A DNA stretch of 64,000 nt from Himantopus leucocephalus. Lineage: Eukaryota; Chordata; Aves; Charadriiformes; Recurvirostridae. Below, piece by piece: positions 13,336 to 23,898 of this stretch. A model generated the notes under the pieces. It made no database searches, was not told the origin of the DNA, and saw nothing but the letters and a program-made list of their open reading frames with translations. A program made the position numbers and the translations under genes. Numbering within the stretch: position 1 is the stretch's first letter; each line of letters starts with the position of its first letter. The stretch lies in NCBI GenBank assembly GCA_003993805.1, contig RSEF01000001.1, forward strand, positions 186,075,594 to 186,139,593, read 5' to 3'.

Positions 13336-13440
13336 CCGTTGCCCCTTGTCCTGTCGCTAGGCACCACTGAAAAGAGCCTGGACTCNNNNNNNNNNTTCTC
13401 CAGGCTGAACAACCCCAACTCTCTCAGCCTGTCCATATGA
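13336..13440 (-). mobile_element. CR1 LINE fragment interrupted by 10 Ns
   Basis: The minus strand encodes CR1 ORF2 C-terminal sequence: [10 protein letters not shown] before the gap, and ESRLFSVVPSDRTRGNGH after it. These correspond to the CR1 consensus order [13 protein letters not shown] ... ARLFSVVPSDRTRGNGHKL. Ten Ns at 13386-13395 stand for a larger missing piece (in CR1 the two motifs are about 30 codons apart). The sequence past 13335 is no longer recognisable as CR1. Confidence 0.85.
13386..13395. other. Assembly gap (10 N)
   Basis: Ten consecutive Ns lie inside a CR1 copy. The CR1 reading on the two sides suggests that more than ten bases are missing. Confidence 0.95.
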
Positions 13441-13599
13441 TATTACGTTTCTCCTCCCATATATGCTTCCAGTCAGTTGCAACTAAGGCTTTCTTGAACC
13501 AGAAGTGATATTGTTGCCTCAATACTGTTTTTTTCATGATTTTTTTCTAGTATTCTGTAGTGATGCTAATGGAAGATCGTTGTACATTGGGGAGTAAGT

Positions 13600-13965
13600 G
13601 TATGGGGTGTCCATAGCAAGGTGCTGGCAGTGAGTGGGCTGCATGGGCANCCATAGCAAGGTGCTGGCAGTGAGTGGGCTGCATGGGCAGCCTCTGTGAG
13701 GAGAGGCCGGGGCTGCCCCGTGCTGGACACAGCCGGTTCCAGACAGCTCCAACCGACCCACCACAGTGCTCATCTGAGCCCCGCAGCTGAGGTGGTGGCA
13801 CCTCAGGGGAAATGTATTTTAGAAAGTGTGACACAGTGGGCAGGCAGAAGAGAAGGGAATCAAGCAGCTGGGTGGGCATTTGGCTGTTAGCCAAAGCTAA
13901 TCGGCCATGTAGGTGCTGGCCCGTGCTGTGTTTCGCTGTGTTGTGCTCCATGTGTAGCTTGGCTT
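13600..13965 (+). mobile_element. Decayed avian LTR, 5' portion
   Basis: A GC-rich block reads 'gcctctgtgaggagaggccggggctgcc' style sequence, then 'acacagccggttccagacagctccaac', then 'ggtggtggcacctcaggggaaatgtattttagaaagtg'. The order resembles the 5' half of the LTR at 22736-23898 (ccggctccaagatgg ... ggtagcacctctgggataacatatttaagaag), including the degraded TATA-like ATTTTAGAA. It has no 3' half. The open frames on both strands across it are by-products of its composition. Confidence 0.5.
13611..13689. repeat. 39-base exact duplication around a single N
   Basis: Bases 13611-13649 and 13651-13689 are identical (ccatagcaaggtgctggcag onward), separated by one N at 13650. This is probably an unmerged contig overlap inside the LTR relic. 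Confidence 0.85.
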
Positions 13966-14537
13966 TCAGGCCTGCATTTTCTGCGCGTATTCTTTGGATG
14001 CAAGGGAAACTTAATCAGCTAATTGCAACAGAAGGACTCTGAGGCAGCTTCCTATGGGCACTGGCAATTGTGCCATGTACATGCCCTTGCCTTTAGCTTA
14101 AAGCGAAGCAGCAAGTGCACATGTGAACATCCTTTTGTTCAACAGTGGAATTGATGGACAGAATTGTTTTCCATTAAGAAAATCCTGTAAGGGTTCTAAA
14201 CGCCAAAATGTCAGCAAACCTCTCCATGGGCAGGATCCACGCAGCATGACCTGCATTGCTAGGGGGTCCATCTGATGCTGCACAATCTGGGGTTCCCAGC
14301 ACCTGAAGAGACGTAAGATTATCTATACTATCCTCTTCTTATTTCTACTGTTAGCTGCAATATATGGTATCGTAAACAATATCTTACAAAGGCTGAGTGC
14401 CTTTCTCACTGGGATTATAATAAACACTGGTCCCAGTGCATTAAATTATGTTTTGAGGTGGTGGAAACTGGTGGCATCCACAAAGTCTACTGCAAAGTTC
14501 AGTGATTTTACTGTAGGCTAATGGTTTAATAATATAC

Positions 14538-14641
14538 CTGGCAGAATCACCTCCTGTAACCCCCAGCTGAGCAACTGTCTCTCTTTCAGTTACAACGAGC
14601 AAAGACAGGTTGAGAATCCCCTTGAACTGCATCAAAAACAA
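14538..14641 (-). CDS. Candidate coding exon, unidentified gene
   Basis: A minus-strand segment between acceptor gttttgctttccag (14642-14655) and donor GCCAG|gtatatt (14531-14537). It is 34 codons plus two bases, open, and begins LFLMQFKGILNLSLLVV. A start further upstream, after tatag at 14677, gives the same frame with 12 more codons. The exit phase (two bases, AG) fits the entry of 11105-11155. The hydrophobic and polar pattern suggests a helical segment. The protein is not recognised. Confidence 0.3.
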
Positions 14642-14978
14642 CTGGAAAGCAAAACTGATTCGAGCCGATGTGGTGTTCTATATTTCCAAAGCTGGGCTGA
14701 GCAGAGTTGCTATAGTTCAGAGTGTAGCCACTGCATAATCCCACTGATCTCTCTGCAGAGTCCACACAGTACATGAGGGCAGAATAAAGCCCTAGCTTTT
14801 GTTTGCCAGATTTTGTGTGCCTCTGTAACAATAAATATAAGATGTCCTTAAGTGAATTCAGTACTGAGCTTGTCAATTCTTCATCCGAATGAATTAGTCC
14901 CAAACGTTCAAACCAGTCTGAATATTTTTCATAATAACCAGAAGCTATTAACCAGCTGTTTTTTCTTCAGTCTAAGTT
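14642..14978 (-). pseudogene. Exon-like but frame-broken sequence upstream of 14641
   Basis: Reading leftward from an acceptor-like ttgttttaatttttcatag at 14979, the minus strand holds two protein-like stretches in different frames. The first is about 15 codons, ending VNSFWLL before a stop. The second is a long one containing YEKYSDWFERLGL and SLKDILYLLLQRHTKSGK and runs on for over 100 codons. The 14538-14641 frame differs again. If this is one exon of 441 bases, it carries two frame changes, as in a decaying gene or a poor consensus. If only the 14538-14641 part is exonic, this stretch is chance. No donor allows a normal intron between the two. Confidence 0.2.
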
Positions 14979-17900
14979 CTATGAAAAATTAAAACAAGAA
15001 TCCAACATTTTGTTTAATTTTCTATGAATTCTTGCTTCCAAAAATTCTTCACCTAATCACAGCCAGTATCCTCACAAATGTATCACAACTCACTGAACCT
15101 ACAATTTGTTTTTTTTGAGTTTATGTCAGAAATAAACAAAAAAAAGACAGAATACCAGCTACTGTGAATTACTAGTGTAGTAAGTGGTAAGATGTGTATT
15201 AAGTAAGCATCATTTGACTGTTAAAACATATTCCAAAATTTAGAGATAAGTTTGAGAAATGTGGATATACTCGGTCTGACTGGGACAGAGTTAACTTATT
15301 TCATAGCAACCCATATGGAACTGCACCACCTTATGAAAGGTTTTGTATTTATTAATAATAGTATACTTAGGCAGCACTTTCAACTGATTTACCTAAATGT
15401 CTATAAACATGTTGTTTCCTTTTTTCTTTTTTTTAATTTTCTTTTTAAACATATTGGAGTAATTCCTTGTAAGTAATCAGCTCTAATTGAAATGGATGTA
15501 CAGAGAAATAAAGGATAACCAGACAGTATGACTACATCATGGGTATGACAGCAGAAAAGTTAACTACAGCTTATCAATTAAACAGAGGATGTAGAAGGTA
15601 GGAAAGATATCAACTAGGCTAGGATACAAAGTAATCTGCAACAGCGAGCCTGACAAAGAGAACTGTGTTGTATATAAAAGGAAAAAAAAGGTATCTGAAA
15701 TAAGGTCTTGAAAACACTTCCTGTGATTGCTCCTGTGAAGAAATATTTATTGTTCCTGTCCACATACACCTTTGAAGTTTACCTTTAATTTTTAATGAGT
15801 GGGGTTTTAAAAGAATTGCCCAAGGTTTTTGGCTATGTAGGTATAGAGTGCCTCACATTAAAGCACCTATGGGGAGGGGAGGAGCACAACAGAGCAATCA
15901 CATGCATGTGTTTTTTTTCTTAGATTTAGTAAACAAGAAGCCCCAATAAAGAAGGAGAAAGAAATTAATACCTGCAGAACAAGTGGAGTGGAGAAATTCT
16001 GGTAGTTGAATTCCTGAAGATCTGAACAGGTAAAACCTAGAGCCTCTAAATATGGGGCTTACTTATTCCAAATTTATAGTACTTATTGATACCTCCCTGA
16101 ACAGTAAGATCCGGGTAAATGTAACAGCACCAATGTTAATGTAATTAAATTTTCCTTTCTAATAAACTCTTTTACTCTGCCCCGTAACAGGAAATTTTGA
16201 TTCATAGGCTTCCCTCCCTCCCCATCTGACTCTTCTCAGGCTCCAGCTGCCTTTTCCTCTTCTCCCTATCACAGAAAACATGCCTTTATTTAGATGGAGG
16301 TAGCAATAGCTTGTGAAGCTTAGTTTATTTACATCTAAACTCTGAGAGAGACAGACAAGATGGGCATCCCTTCATCCTATCTGGAGCTCTGGTTTTAAGT
16401 TCCCTAAATTTTAAGTCATTTGCAGGTTCCTAATTAGGGTGTGTGAAAATTCATTAGAGCCACTCCAGTTGATGTGAATGGTAGTTGTGCAGCTAATTAA
16501 TCACCAGTTTGAAGTTTTCAGTCCTTTCACCTCCAAAGAAAGGTAAACTAAGAATCCATTTGTGTTCCCAGCATAGAAAAAGGATTGCATAAGATGTGTG
16601 CTGTCAAAGCTACAGGTGTGGTTGACCGATATTGGACCACAACGAACAAGAAAACTCTTGAGTGGAGAAAAAAAAAAAAAATCTGATATTTATATCTGTA
16701 TCTGCACCTACACTTTCATGGATCTAACTGCTCTCAGGAAAAAAATTACAAAAATTATAAAGAATAATGGTCAGAGCACTGAGCTTCAGGGCAGTCAGAA
16801 GCAGCTGCATGCTTTTATTATAACAAAGCTTGCCCAGTATGACTTTACTAGCACAGGTGGTACTGTACATTATTCTTCCTAGAAAAGAGTTATTATACTG
16901 CATTATACCCATCATTCACAATTACAGCATTCTTCTTTTCAAAGGAGGCAGTTGAGATGAGGTTTGTAACTTGAACTGGGAGGGTGTATGCTGTTACCTG
17001 AAAGATAATTAATGGTAATTTGATGCAACATGCAACATTTGCAAAAGTGAGAACAATAAAATCAGTGAGACAAACAAATGAGCCATATGTTCAGTTATCT
17101 ATCACCCACAAGGTGTACTAGGAAAAGGGTGCTGATCATCTGACAGAGCATTTTCTGAATATATATATTACCAGCGTAAGGCTAGGATCCTTATATATGG
17201 CAATCACTCTTGGTTAGCTTACACAATCATTTTGAGAAATTAATTTTTTTATTATTATTATTTCTTATTGCTTGCATGGAGGAATGTGAACATTTTTCAC
17301 CACACTATAAGCACTATTATCAGCGTAAGGAAATCTGGCTTGCAGAAAATAAGGTTTTACTTTAATATTGAAGAGTTCATCTTTTCTCAAGAGAAATGCA
17401 TTCATGTTTTATCGTAGTTACAAATAGATACATCACCAATTAGAAAACAATTAACAAAAAAAATGTAAATTAAATGGATGAAATTATTTCCTGTTTGATT
17501 TTTCAATGCTGACCCTTGAAGCAAGCAGCAACTAAAGAAATCTCTGAAAGTTTTTTGAATGCTTCATGTTATTCATAACAGACTTGCAAATATAAATATA
17601 AAAATATTCTTACATTTTCCAAATCTGAACAGTTTGAACTTGCCATAACTGTTCTACTCAGGTAGAAAAGAGTGACAGATTTTCTTTTTTCTTTTTCCTA
17701 TGTCATTCTGTGATTTGCTTTTCTCTGAAAAAAAAAATGAGGCTCTTTTTCTTCCTTTTATTACTGTACAAATACAAACACTTTTGTATGAATAAGAAAA
17801 CTTCAAATAAACTCTGAAATTTTTCCTGAACACAGTCAACAGCTTCCCTTCTCATAAGGATTTCACATAATGTTTTATCAGAAATGTGTTCATGTCATCT

Positions 17901-18160
17901 GCAAATATGTTATTCCTTGTGACATATAAAAATTTTGCCAGAATTTATGACTTTGAAGCTGGAAACACTGACAAATGAAAACGCTCAAATTTCAAGCATC
18001 CTTTGTTTCCCTAGTTTCTTTTGAGGTGCACAAATTTCAACAAAAGAAAGTTTTGCTTTCATTTTATAAGATGTATAACTAAACTGCTTATATCTTGATT
18101 GCCCTTTACATGCCTGTTGATTTTTTCACATAGACAAAAATTACGTATAAAGCCTGTAAC
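14979..18160. other. AT-rich, no feature recognised
   Basis: Nothing beyond short A or T runs (for example 16668-16680) was seen. Confidence 0.5.
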
Positions 18161-18278
18161 CTTCTTTCTCTGCAAATACTGCTGTAAAGCCCTTTTCCCT
18201 TGGGCTCAGCAGCCTGTCCTCCAAAGGCCCAAGGCCCAGCTCTGATGTGGCCCAGCAGTATAACCTCGCCTTTGACTT
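18161..18278 (-). CDS. Weak candidate exon, minus strand
   Basis: The acceptor catgattttctcag (18279-18292) is followed by 39 open codons starting KSKARLYCWATSELG and ending with a weak donor AAG|gttaca at 18160. The segment is richer in G and C than its flanks. A second frame is open over part of the same bases. Its exit phase would fit the acceptor at 14979, but the sequence beyond that acceptor is frame-broken. It is listed only because it lies in line with the better candidates. Confidence 0.15.
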
Positions 18279-21200
18279 CTGAGAAAATCATGAAGTTATG
18301 AGAGCGAGTTGTGAGAAAGAGGGCAGAAAGATAAGAATTACAGCCAGAGGTAGCTTTACTGAGATCATTAGTAGCTCAAGCATTTAAGGAGAAAAGCACC
18401 AGCATGGTAAAATATAAAATATTAAACAAAGAACTGAGAAAGCTAGTTGAGTAGTTAGGAATCACTGCGGCTTTGGATCAAGCAAGCCATCAATGTCACC
18501 AGTGATGACAGAGCTGGTGGGACCTGGCAACTTGGCAGCACTGTTCAAGGAGTGATAGAGACTGTCCCTGCACCTACTGACTCATGCTTGTGTGGCTAAC
18601 AGAGACTCTTCAGGTGCCTTAAGAGTATTGGTGAGCAAACTAATACTTAGCCTAATAGACCATTAAATCTTAGCTATGATTTGTGTGTACTGAACTAATA
18701 AATAATTGCTTTTCACTTTTCAAGTTGTGTATATATCACTTGCAAAGTCTCTTTGTACCACACAAAAAATGCCTTAATAAACTGATCTTGAAGAGGAGAA
18801 GTAGCAGAATTCAATGAAAAACAATCCCACATCACGTCTTCCTCCATAAGCACTGCATAAGGAAATCAGCAGATGAAAATAAGCACGGGTAGTAGCCAAA
18901 GTATCAGAGGTTTGGCCTGTTATGGCAGAATTTTGTCCTTTCTAATACCCGCTTTCTACATACAGTTTTGAATTTTTGTTTTTTACTTACTTTTCCAGAG
19001 GAAAGATAAAAATAGGAGACCTAAAAAAGGTTAATATGACCTACCTTTCAAGGAAAGGCTGATGTATGGTAAGCAAAGGACAATTTAAAACTCTTGAGTG
19101 TTTTCTCCCCATCTGTGACATTCCCTGGGGTTTCTAAAAGCTACTGTTTTAGCAGAAATGCTGGAAGCTAAAAGCTGCATGACCATTAGCTTTCTTTCTA
19201 CAACTGTGTAAATTGTAAAGAAAACAGAAATGGACCTGCTTCTTGAGATTCTAGACCAAATTTCAGCTCAGATAGGTTCTTTACCTTTTCGTGTTTATTT
19301 TCCATGAATGGTTGAGCAGCTGAGATTAACTAGATCAAACAGTCAGAAAAGTGAAATTTCATACAACAGATTATCAATGAATTTTGATAGGATTACAATA
19401 TTTGTAACTCATGTCTAATTCATTGGTTACTGTGCTGAAAACACATAAAATGACCCATGAAGTGTTCTGCTGTATCTCTGAGACTGTAATACAATACTGC
19501 TGTGCTCAGGGAGGAGGAACCCTGCAGTTATAATGCCGATTTAACCTGAGAAGGCTGCGCAGCAATACAGCGAACAGTAATGCAGGAGCAAAAAGCACCA
19601 GCCACTGCCAAGAGGGAACATTTCTTCCTCCATGCACACTTATATTGGTCAAACACTGCATGGAATATGAGGTTGCATTCTGGAGGCTTTCAGCTACCTC
19701 TCCTCTCCCAATTCTTACCTCTTGTTTATACTTAGTACAGAGAAAGTTGGAATTCAGATCAACTATAAGAAGTATAAGAGCTATAGGAAGGGTTCTCTGC
19801 AGGCCACCAAACCTCCATGAAGACAGAGGGTGCATTTGGGGCCCTTGTACTTCCTACCTGTATTTACAGCTCATTTCTTGTAAGAGAAATACAGGACCGA
19901 TTTCTGAGTTTCTTTTCCCATGTCGACCATGGAATAAATACACTGAATGAAAGAAGAAAGGCAGTGATCAGAAACTTCCCTCTACTTAATATTTTTGTGC
20001 CCATTCACGGATAATTTACGGAGTTAATTTTGTTAATTTTGTCAATAAAAGTCAAGGCTACAACCACAATACAACCTTTGTGATCCAATGCCATGATCTT
20101 TCAGAATTAATAATTAAGTATGGTATTACCTAAAATGTAGTTTCTGGCACCTTAAAATGATATTCAGAAGCTTTTGCTCTGCCTCAAATTTCCATACCAT
20201 TCACAAAGAAAGTACTGACTGAGGAGTTGCCTTCTGTCACAATCCGATTGTGGCTGCACTATCTAGTGGGTCACCCCAACACACCAAAGACTTAGTCTAT
20301 GCTTGTTAGAAGGCATTTACTAACGCTAATCTCTCATTGGAGAACTGGGTGGCACAGAACCCCAGAGATGCACTGAAAGTAGGTTTGGGTGGGTTTTTTA
20401 TGTGATGGAATCCACACATCTTGGATATCACTTATAATGGACTTTTTGCCCAGTCCTTGTGAAATACTGATAGACTTCATACCATTCTAGATAAATCAGA
20501 AACAAGGCTGTGCCACAGGTGTCCAACAGGAATGTAGAGAGAGCTATTGCGTCAAAGCACAACTATGCCTATGTATGCAGAAAGTGCATGATCAAATAGA
20601 TCAAATAGCCCTGAGCCTTGCATGGCATGGACAAAAGCCAGGCTGTAGTGACACAGTGAAGGCAAACAGCAGCCTGATATGTCACCAAAAACTGTAGAAA
20701 TATAAAGTTAATATTCAGCTACCTAGCTAAGGATAGAATTTAGTATGCACTGAACTCTCAAATGCTTTTCCTAAGGTACGCAGAGAAATACCTTCTTACA
20801 CTCAGAATCTGCCACCTTGACATTTCTCCTGAAAACATGCATTGATGACTTCTTTTTCCAGTAACTGACTAGGTCTCTTTAGGTCACTTCTCTTTATAAA
20901 TCAAGGTGTGATGGTAGTCTTTTTCACTTTTCCCTTTTCATCCCATGAAGAATGAGAAACTCAGATTCAGTTACTGCACTTCCTAACAGTATTTACACAT
21001 CACAGGGGACTGCTGAGCACCAGTGTAGACTATGAAGGGTGGAAAACTGTCCATCCAGATCTACAGGTCTTGCAGACCAGAGGAACACTGCCTTCTAAGA
21101 AATAAGTTTTCCTCTTGCCTGTGTCAGGAGGCTAAACTCTTGACTAGATCAAGGTCAGATTCAGCTGAGTTTATGTACTGGTAACTGACATAGATGTGTT

Positions 21201-22735
21201 ATTGGCAAGCGGCAGCATGGAGATTCACTTCATGGAGGCAAATGCTAGTAATCTGATAAACTGATAATCCACTGAACAGCAACAGTTTTTCTCTGTATAG
21301 TTTTCTAGGCTCTAAATAAAGTTTGAAACCATTCTTTCAACCCTTCTCCCTTCAAACATTTTTTTTTTTTTTTGGCATTTTCCCAGAAAATACAGTTTAG
21401 GATTGGGAAGAAGAAGTTAAACTTGGATCTCATTTTCCAAATGCATGATTCTTGGTACTCAGCCATTTTGGTACACCTGGCAGCATCATCAAAGCCTTTA
21501 TTTTAATTTTTAACTTACAACAGGAATGATAACAACTAAATTTGATGGCCTCAGGCTCTTACATATGGATATTACCTATCTATAAAGCCCTGCTGAGGCT
21601 TTAGAACTTTATCATCCACTGTGCTCACACAGATAAAAGTGCATAAAGAATCTCGTCTTTGTCATTGCACTTGACAGAACTTATGTAAGTTTTTATGTAT
21701 ACATATTGTATATCTGTCCTTTAATATCATCCCACAGGTTTCTCTGCTTTAGATCAAATAGTTCCTTCCCTGTTGATATACAATATGTAGAGAACAGCTG
21801 TATTTATGAGAACCAAAAATGAATTAATGCATTCTTCCACACAGAACAGACCTTTGGTTATCAGTCCCCACATTGACATGGGGAAACTAGGAAACAAAAA
21901 ATTTGCTTGACATTATTAAATTCATGCCCTAACAAAGGAAAAGAACAGACATACATTTAGTTAACTGAATTATTTTTGTAAGCAGCAAGCTTGGGTTTTT
22001 TTTCTTTTTTTTCATCAGTACCCTGGTATATAAGTAATTTAAAAATTGGACATTCGTTGAATGCCGGTTCCTGCCACCTTAGTCATGCTAACAGTGCCAC
22101 TAGCTTAATTTTAGTTTACTACTGAGATTAAAAAGAGCATCATTCAGCTTTCCAAGTAATTTAAAACTATTCTGTGTTCATTTATATCAGTTCAACAGAG
22201 GAAATCAAGTTAATCAAGGAATAATGCCAGGTGACATTTTTTGTCACAATATCCCTGGAATGTATAGTATTTTCTAAGCCTTACTAAAAGAAATAGCAAG
22301 GTGTTTTGAGCAGTGTCATCTAATGACAAGCTCTCTTCTGATTTCACAAGTCACAGCCTTTTAGTCAGTGGTCTTTAGACCTGCTGTAAGTAACAGCCAA
22401 CATGGATTAGTCAAGAGCAAATCATGTCAAACCAATTTAATTCTTCCTAGGACAATGTAACAGGCCTTAAAGACAAAATGGAAACAATATATTAGAGTTG
22501 TATATTTTACTCCAGTAAAGTCTTTGACATCGTTTTGCATGTCAGCATCACATGCAAGCTAAATAAAATTGTTTAAATGCATGTATGATAAGATGATTGT
22601 AAAACTAGTTGGAAATATATCCTAATAACATTCTGTTGCAACACAATTTCCCAGCCTACTGATCCAATTCTGTAGAATATGGTTAACACAGCTCCTCCAA
22701 TTCATAAATAGCAATAAGATAAACAAAGAAGTGTT
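18279..22735. other. AT-rich, no feature recognised
   Basis: No CR1, LTR or microsatellite was noticed apart from a poly-T run at about 21358-21374. The 100-110 codon frames near 19.5-19.95 kb overlap on opposite strands without support. Confidence 0.5.
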
Positions 22736-23898
22736 GTATTGTGTTTGCGTGGAAAGATTTCAGTAGTCGGCGGAGCTACAGGGGTGGCTTCTGTGAGAAG
22801 GTGCCAGAAGCTTCACCTATGTATGATAAAGCCAATGCCAGCCGGCTCCAAGATGGACCCACTGCTGGCCAAGGCCAAGCCCATCACCAATGTTGGTAGC
22901 ACCTCTGGGATAACATATTTAAGAAGGGGGAAAAAAAAGCAAAAAAGTGGAAAAAAAGGCAAAAAAAAATGGGGCAATTGCAGCTGAAGAGAGGAGTGAG
23001 AATATGTGAGAGCAGCAACTCTGAAGACACCAATGTCAGTAAAGAAGGAGGAGGAGGAGGTGCTCCAGGCACTGGAGCAGAGATTCCCCTGCAGCCTGTA
23101 GTGAAGACCGTGGTGAGGCAGGCTGTCCCCCTGCAGCCCACGGTGGTTAACAGTGGAGCAGATATTCAACCGCAGCCTGTGGAGAAGCCCACACCAGAGC
23201 AGGTGGATGCCCAAAGGAGGCTGTGACACTGTGGGACGCCCGCACTGGATCAGGTTCCTGGTAGGACCCATGGACCCATGGAGAGAGAAGCCCATGCTGG
23301 AGCAGGTTTGCTGGCAGGCCTTGTGACCCCGTGGGGGACCCATGATGGAGCAGTCCATTCCTGAAGGACTGCACCCCGTGGAAAGGACCCACACTGGAGC
23401 AGTTTGTGAAGAACTGGGAAGGACTCATGTTGGGGAGGTCCATGGAGGACTGTCTCGCGTGGGAGGGAGCCCATGCTGGACCAGGGGAAGAGTGTGAGGA
23501 GTCCTTCCCCTGAGGAGGAGGGAGCGGCAGAGACAACATGCAATCAACTCACCGTAACTCCCATTCCCCGTACCCCTGCACCGCTCGGGAGGAGGAGGTA
23601 GAGAACTTGGAAGTAAAGTTGAGCCTGGGAAGAAGGGAGGGTGGGAGGAAGGTGTGTTTAAGATTTGGTTTTATTTCTTACTATACTACTTTGATTTGAT
23701 TGGTAATAAATTAAGTTCATTTTTTTCCCTAAGTCCAGTTTATTGTGCCGATGACAGTCATTGTTGAGTGATATCCCTGTCCTTACCTTGACCGACAAGC
23801 CTTTCATTATATTTTCTCTCCCCTGTCCAGCTTAGGAGGGGGAATGATAGAGTGGCTTTGGTGGGCACCTGGCATCCAGACAGGGTCAACCCACCACA
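22736..23898 (+). mobile_element. Avian LTR retrotransposon, near-complete solo LTR
   Basis: A 1.16 kb unit bounded by TG (about 22736) and CA (...acccaccaca, 23898). In order it holds an entry region with ccggctccaagatggaccca, a TATA-like atatttaagaag near 22915, A-rich tracts, a GC-rich section with many degenerate 'ctggagcag' and 'gcagcctgt' motifs, a T-rich section with AATAAA at 23705-23710, and the 3' stretch 'tttggtgggcacctggcatc'. I recognise the overall sequence as an LTR family common in bird genomes. No retroviral internal sequence is seen on either side, so it is a solo LTR. No clean target-site duplication was found. The 193-codon minus-strand frame across it comes from the repeated GC-rich motifs and is not a gene. 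Confidence 0.8.
23705..23710 (+). promoter_or_regulatory. LTR polyadenylation signal AATAAA
   Basis: AATAAA lies in the T-rich 3' third of the LTR. The second LTR copy keeps the same hexamer at the same place (42475-42480). Confidence 0.5.

Noticed and set aside
13547..13951. 134-codon minus-strand frame
   Set aside because: It crosses the decayed LTR and the duplicated block around the N at 13650. The repeated peptide inside it is the assembly duplication.
19506..20014. Frames of 101-109 codons on opposite strands
   Set aside because: Mutual shadows in unremarkable sequence with no supporting signal.
22813..23543. Long minus-strand frames (up to 193 codons) rich in G, S, H and W
   Set aside because: They are antisense to the repeated GC-rich middle of the solo LTR.
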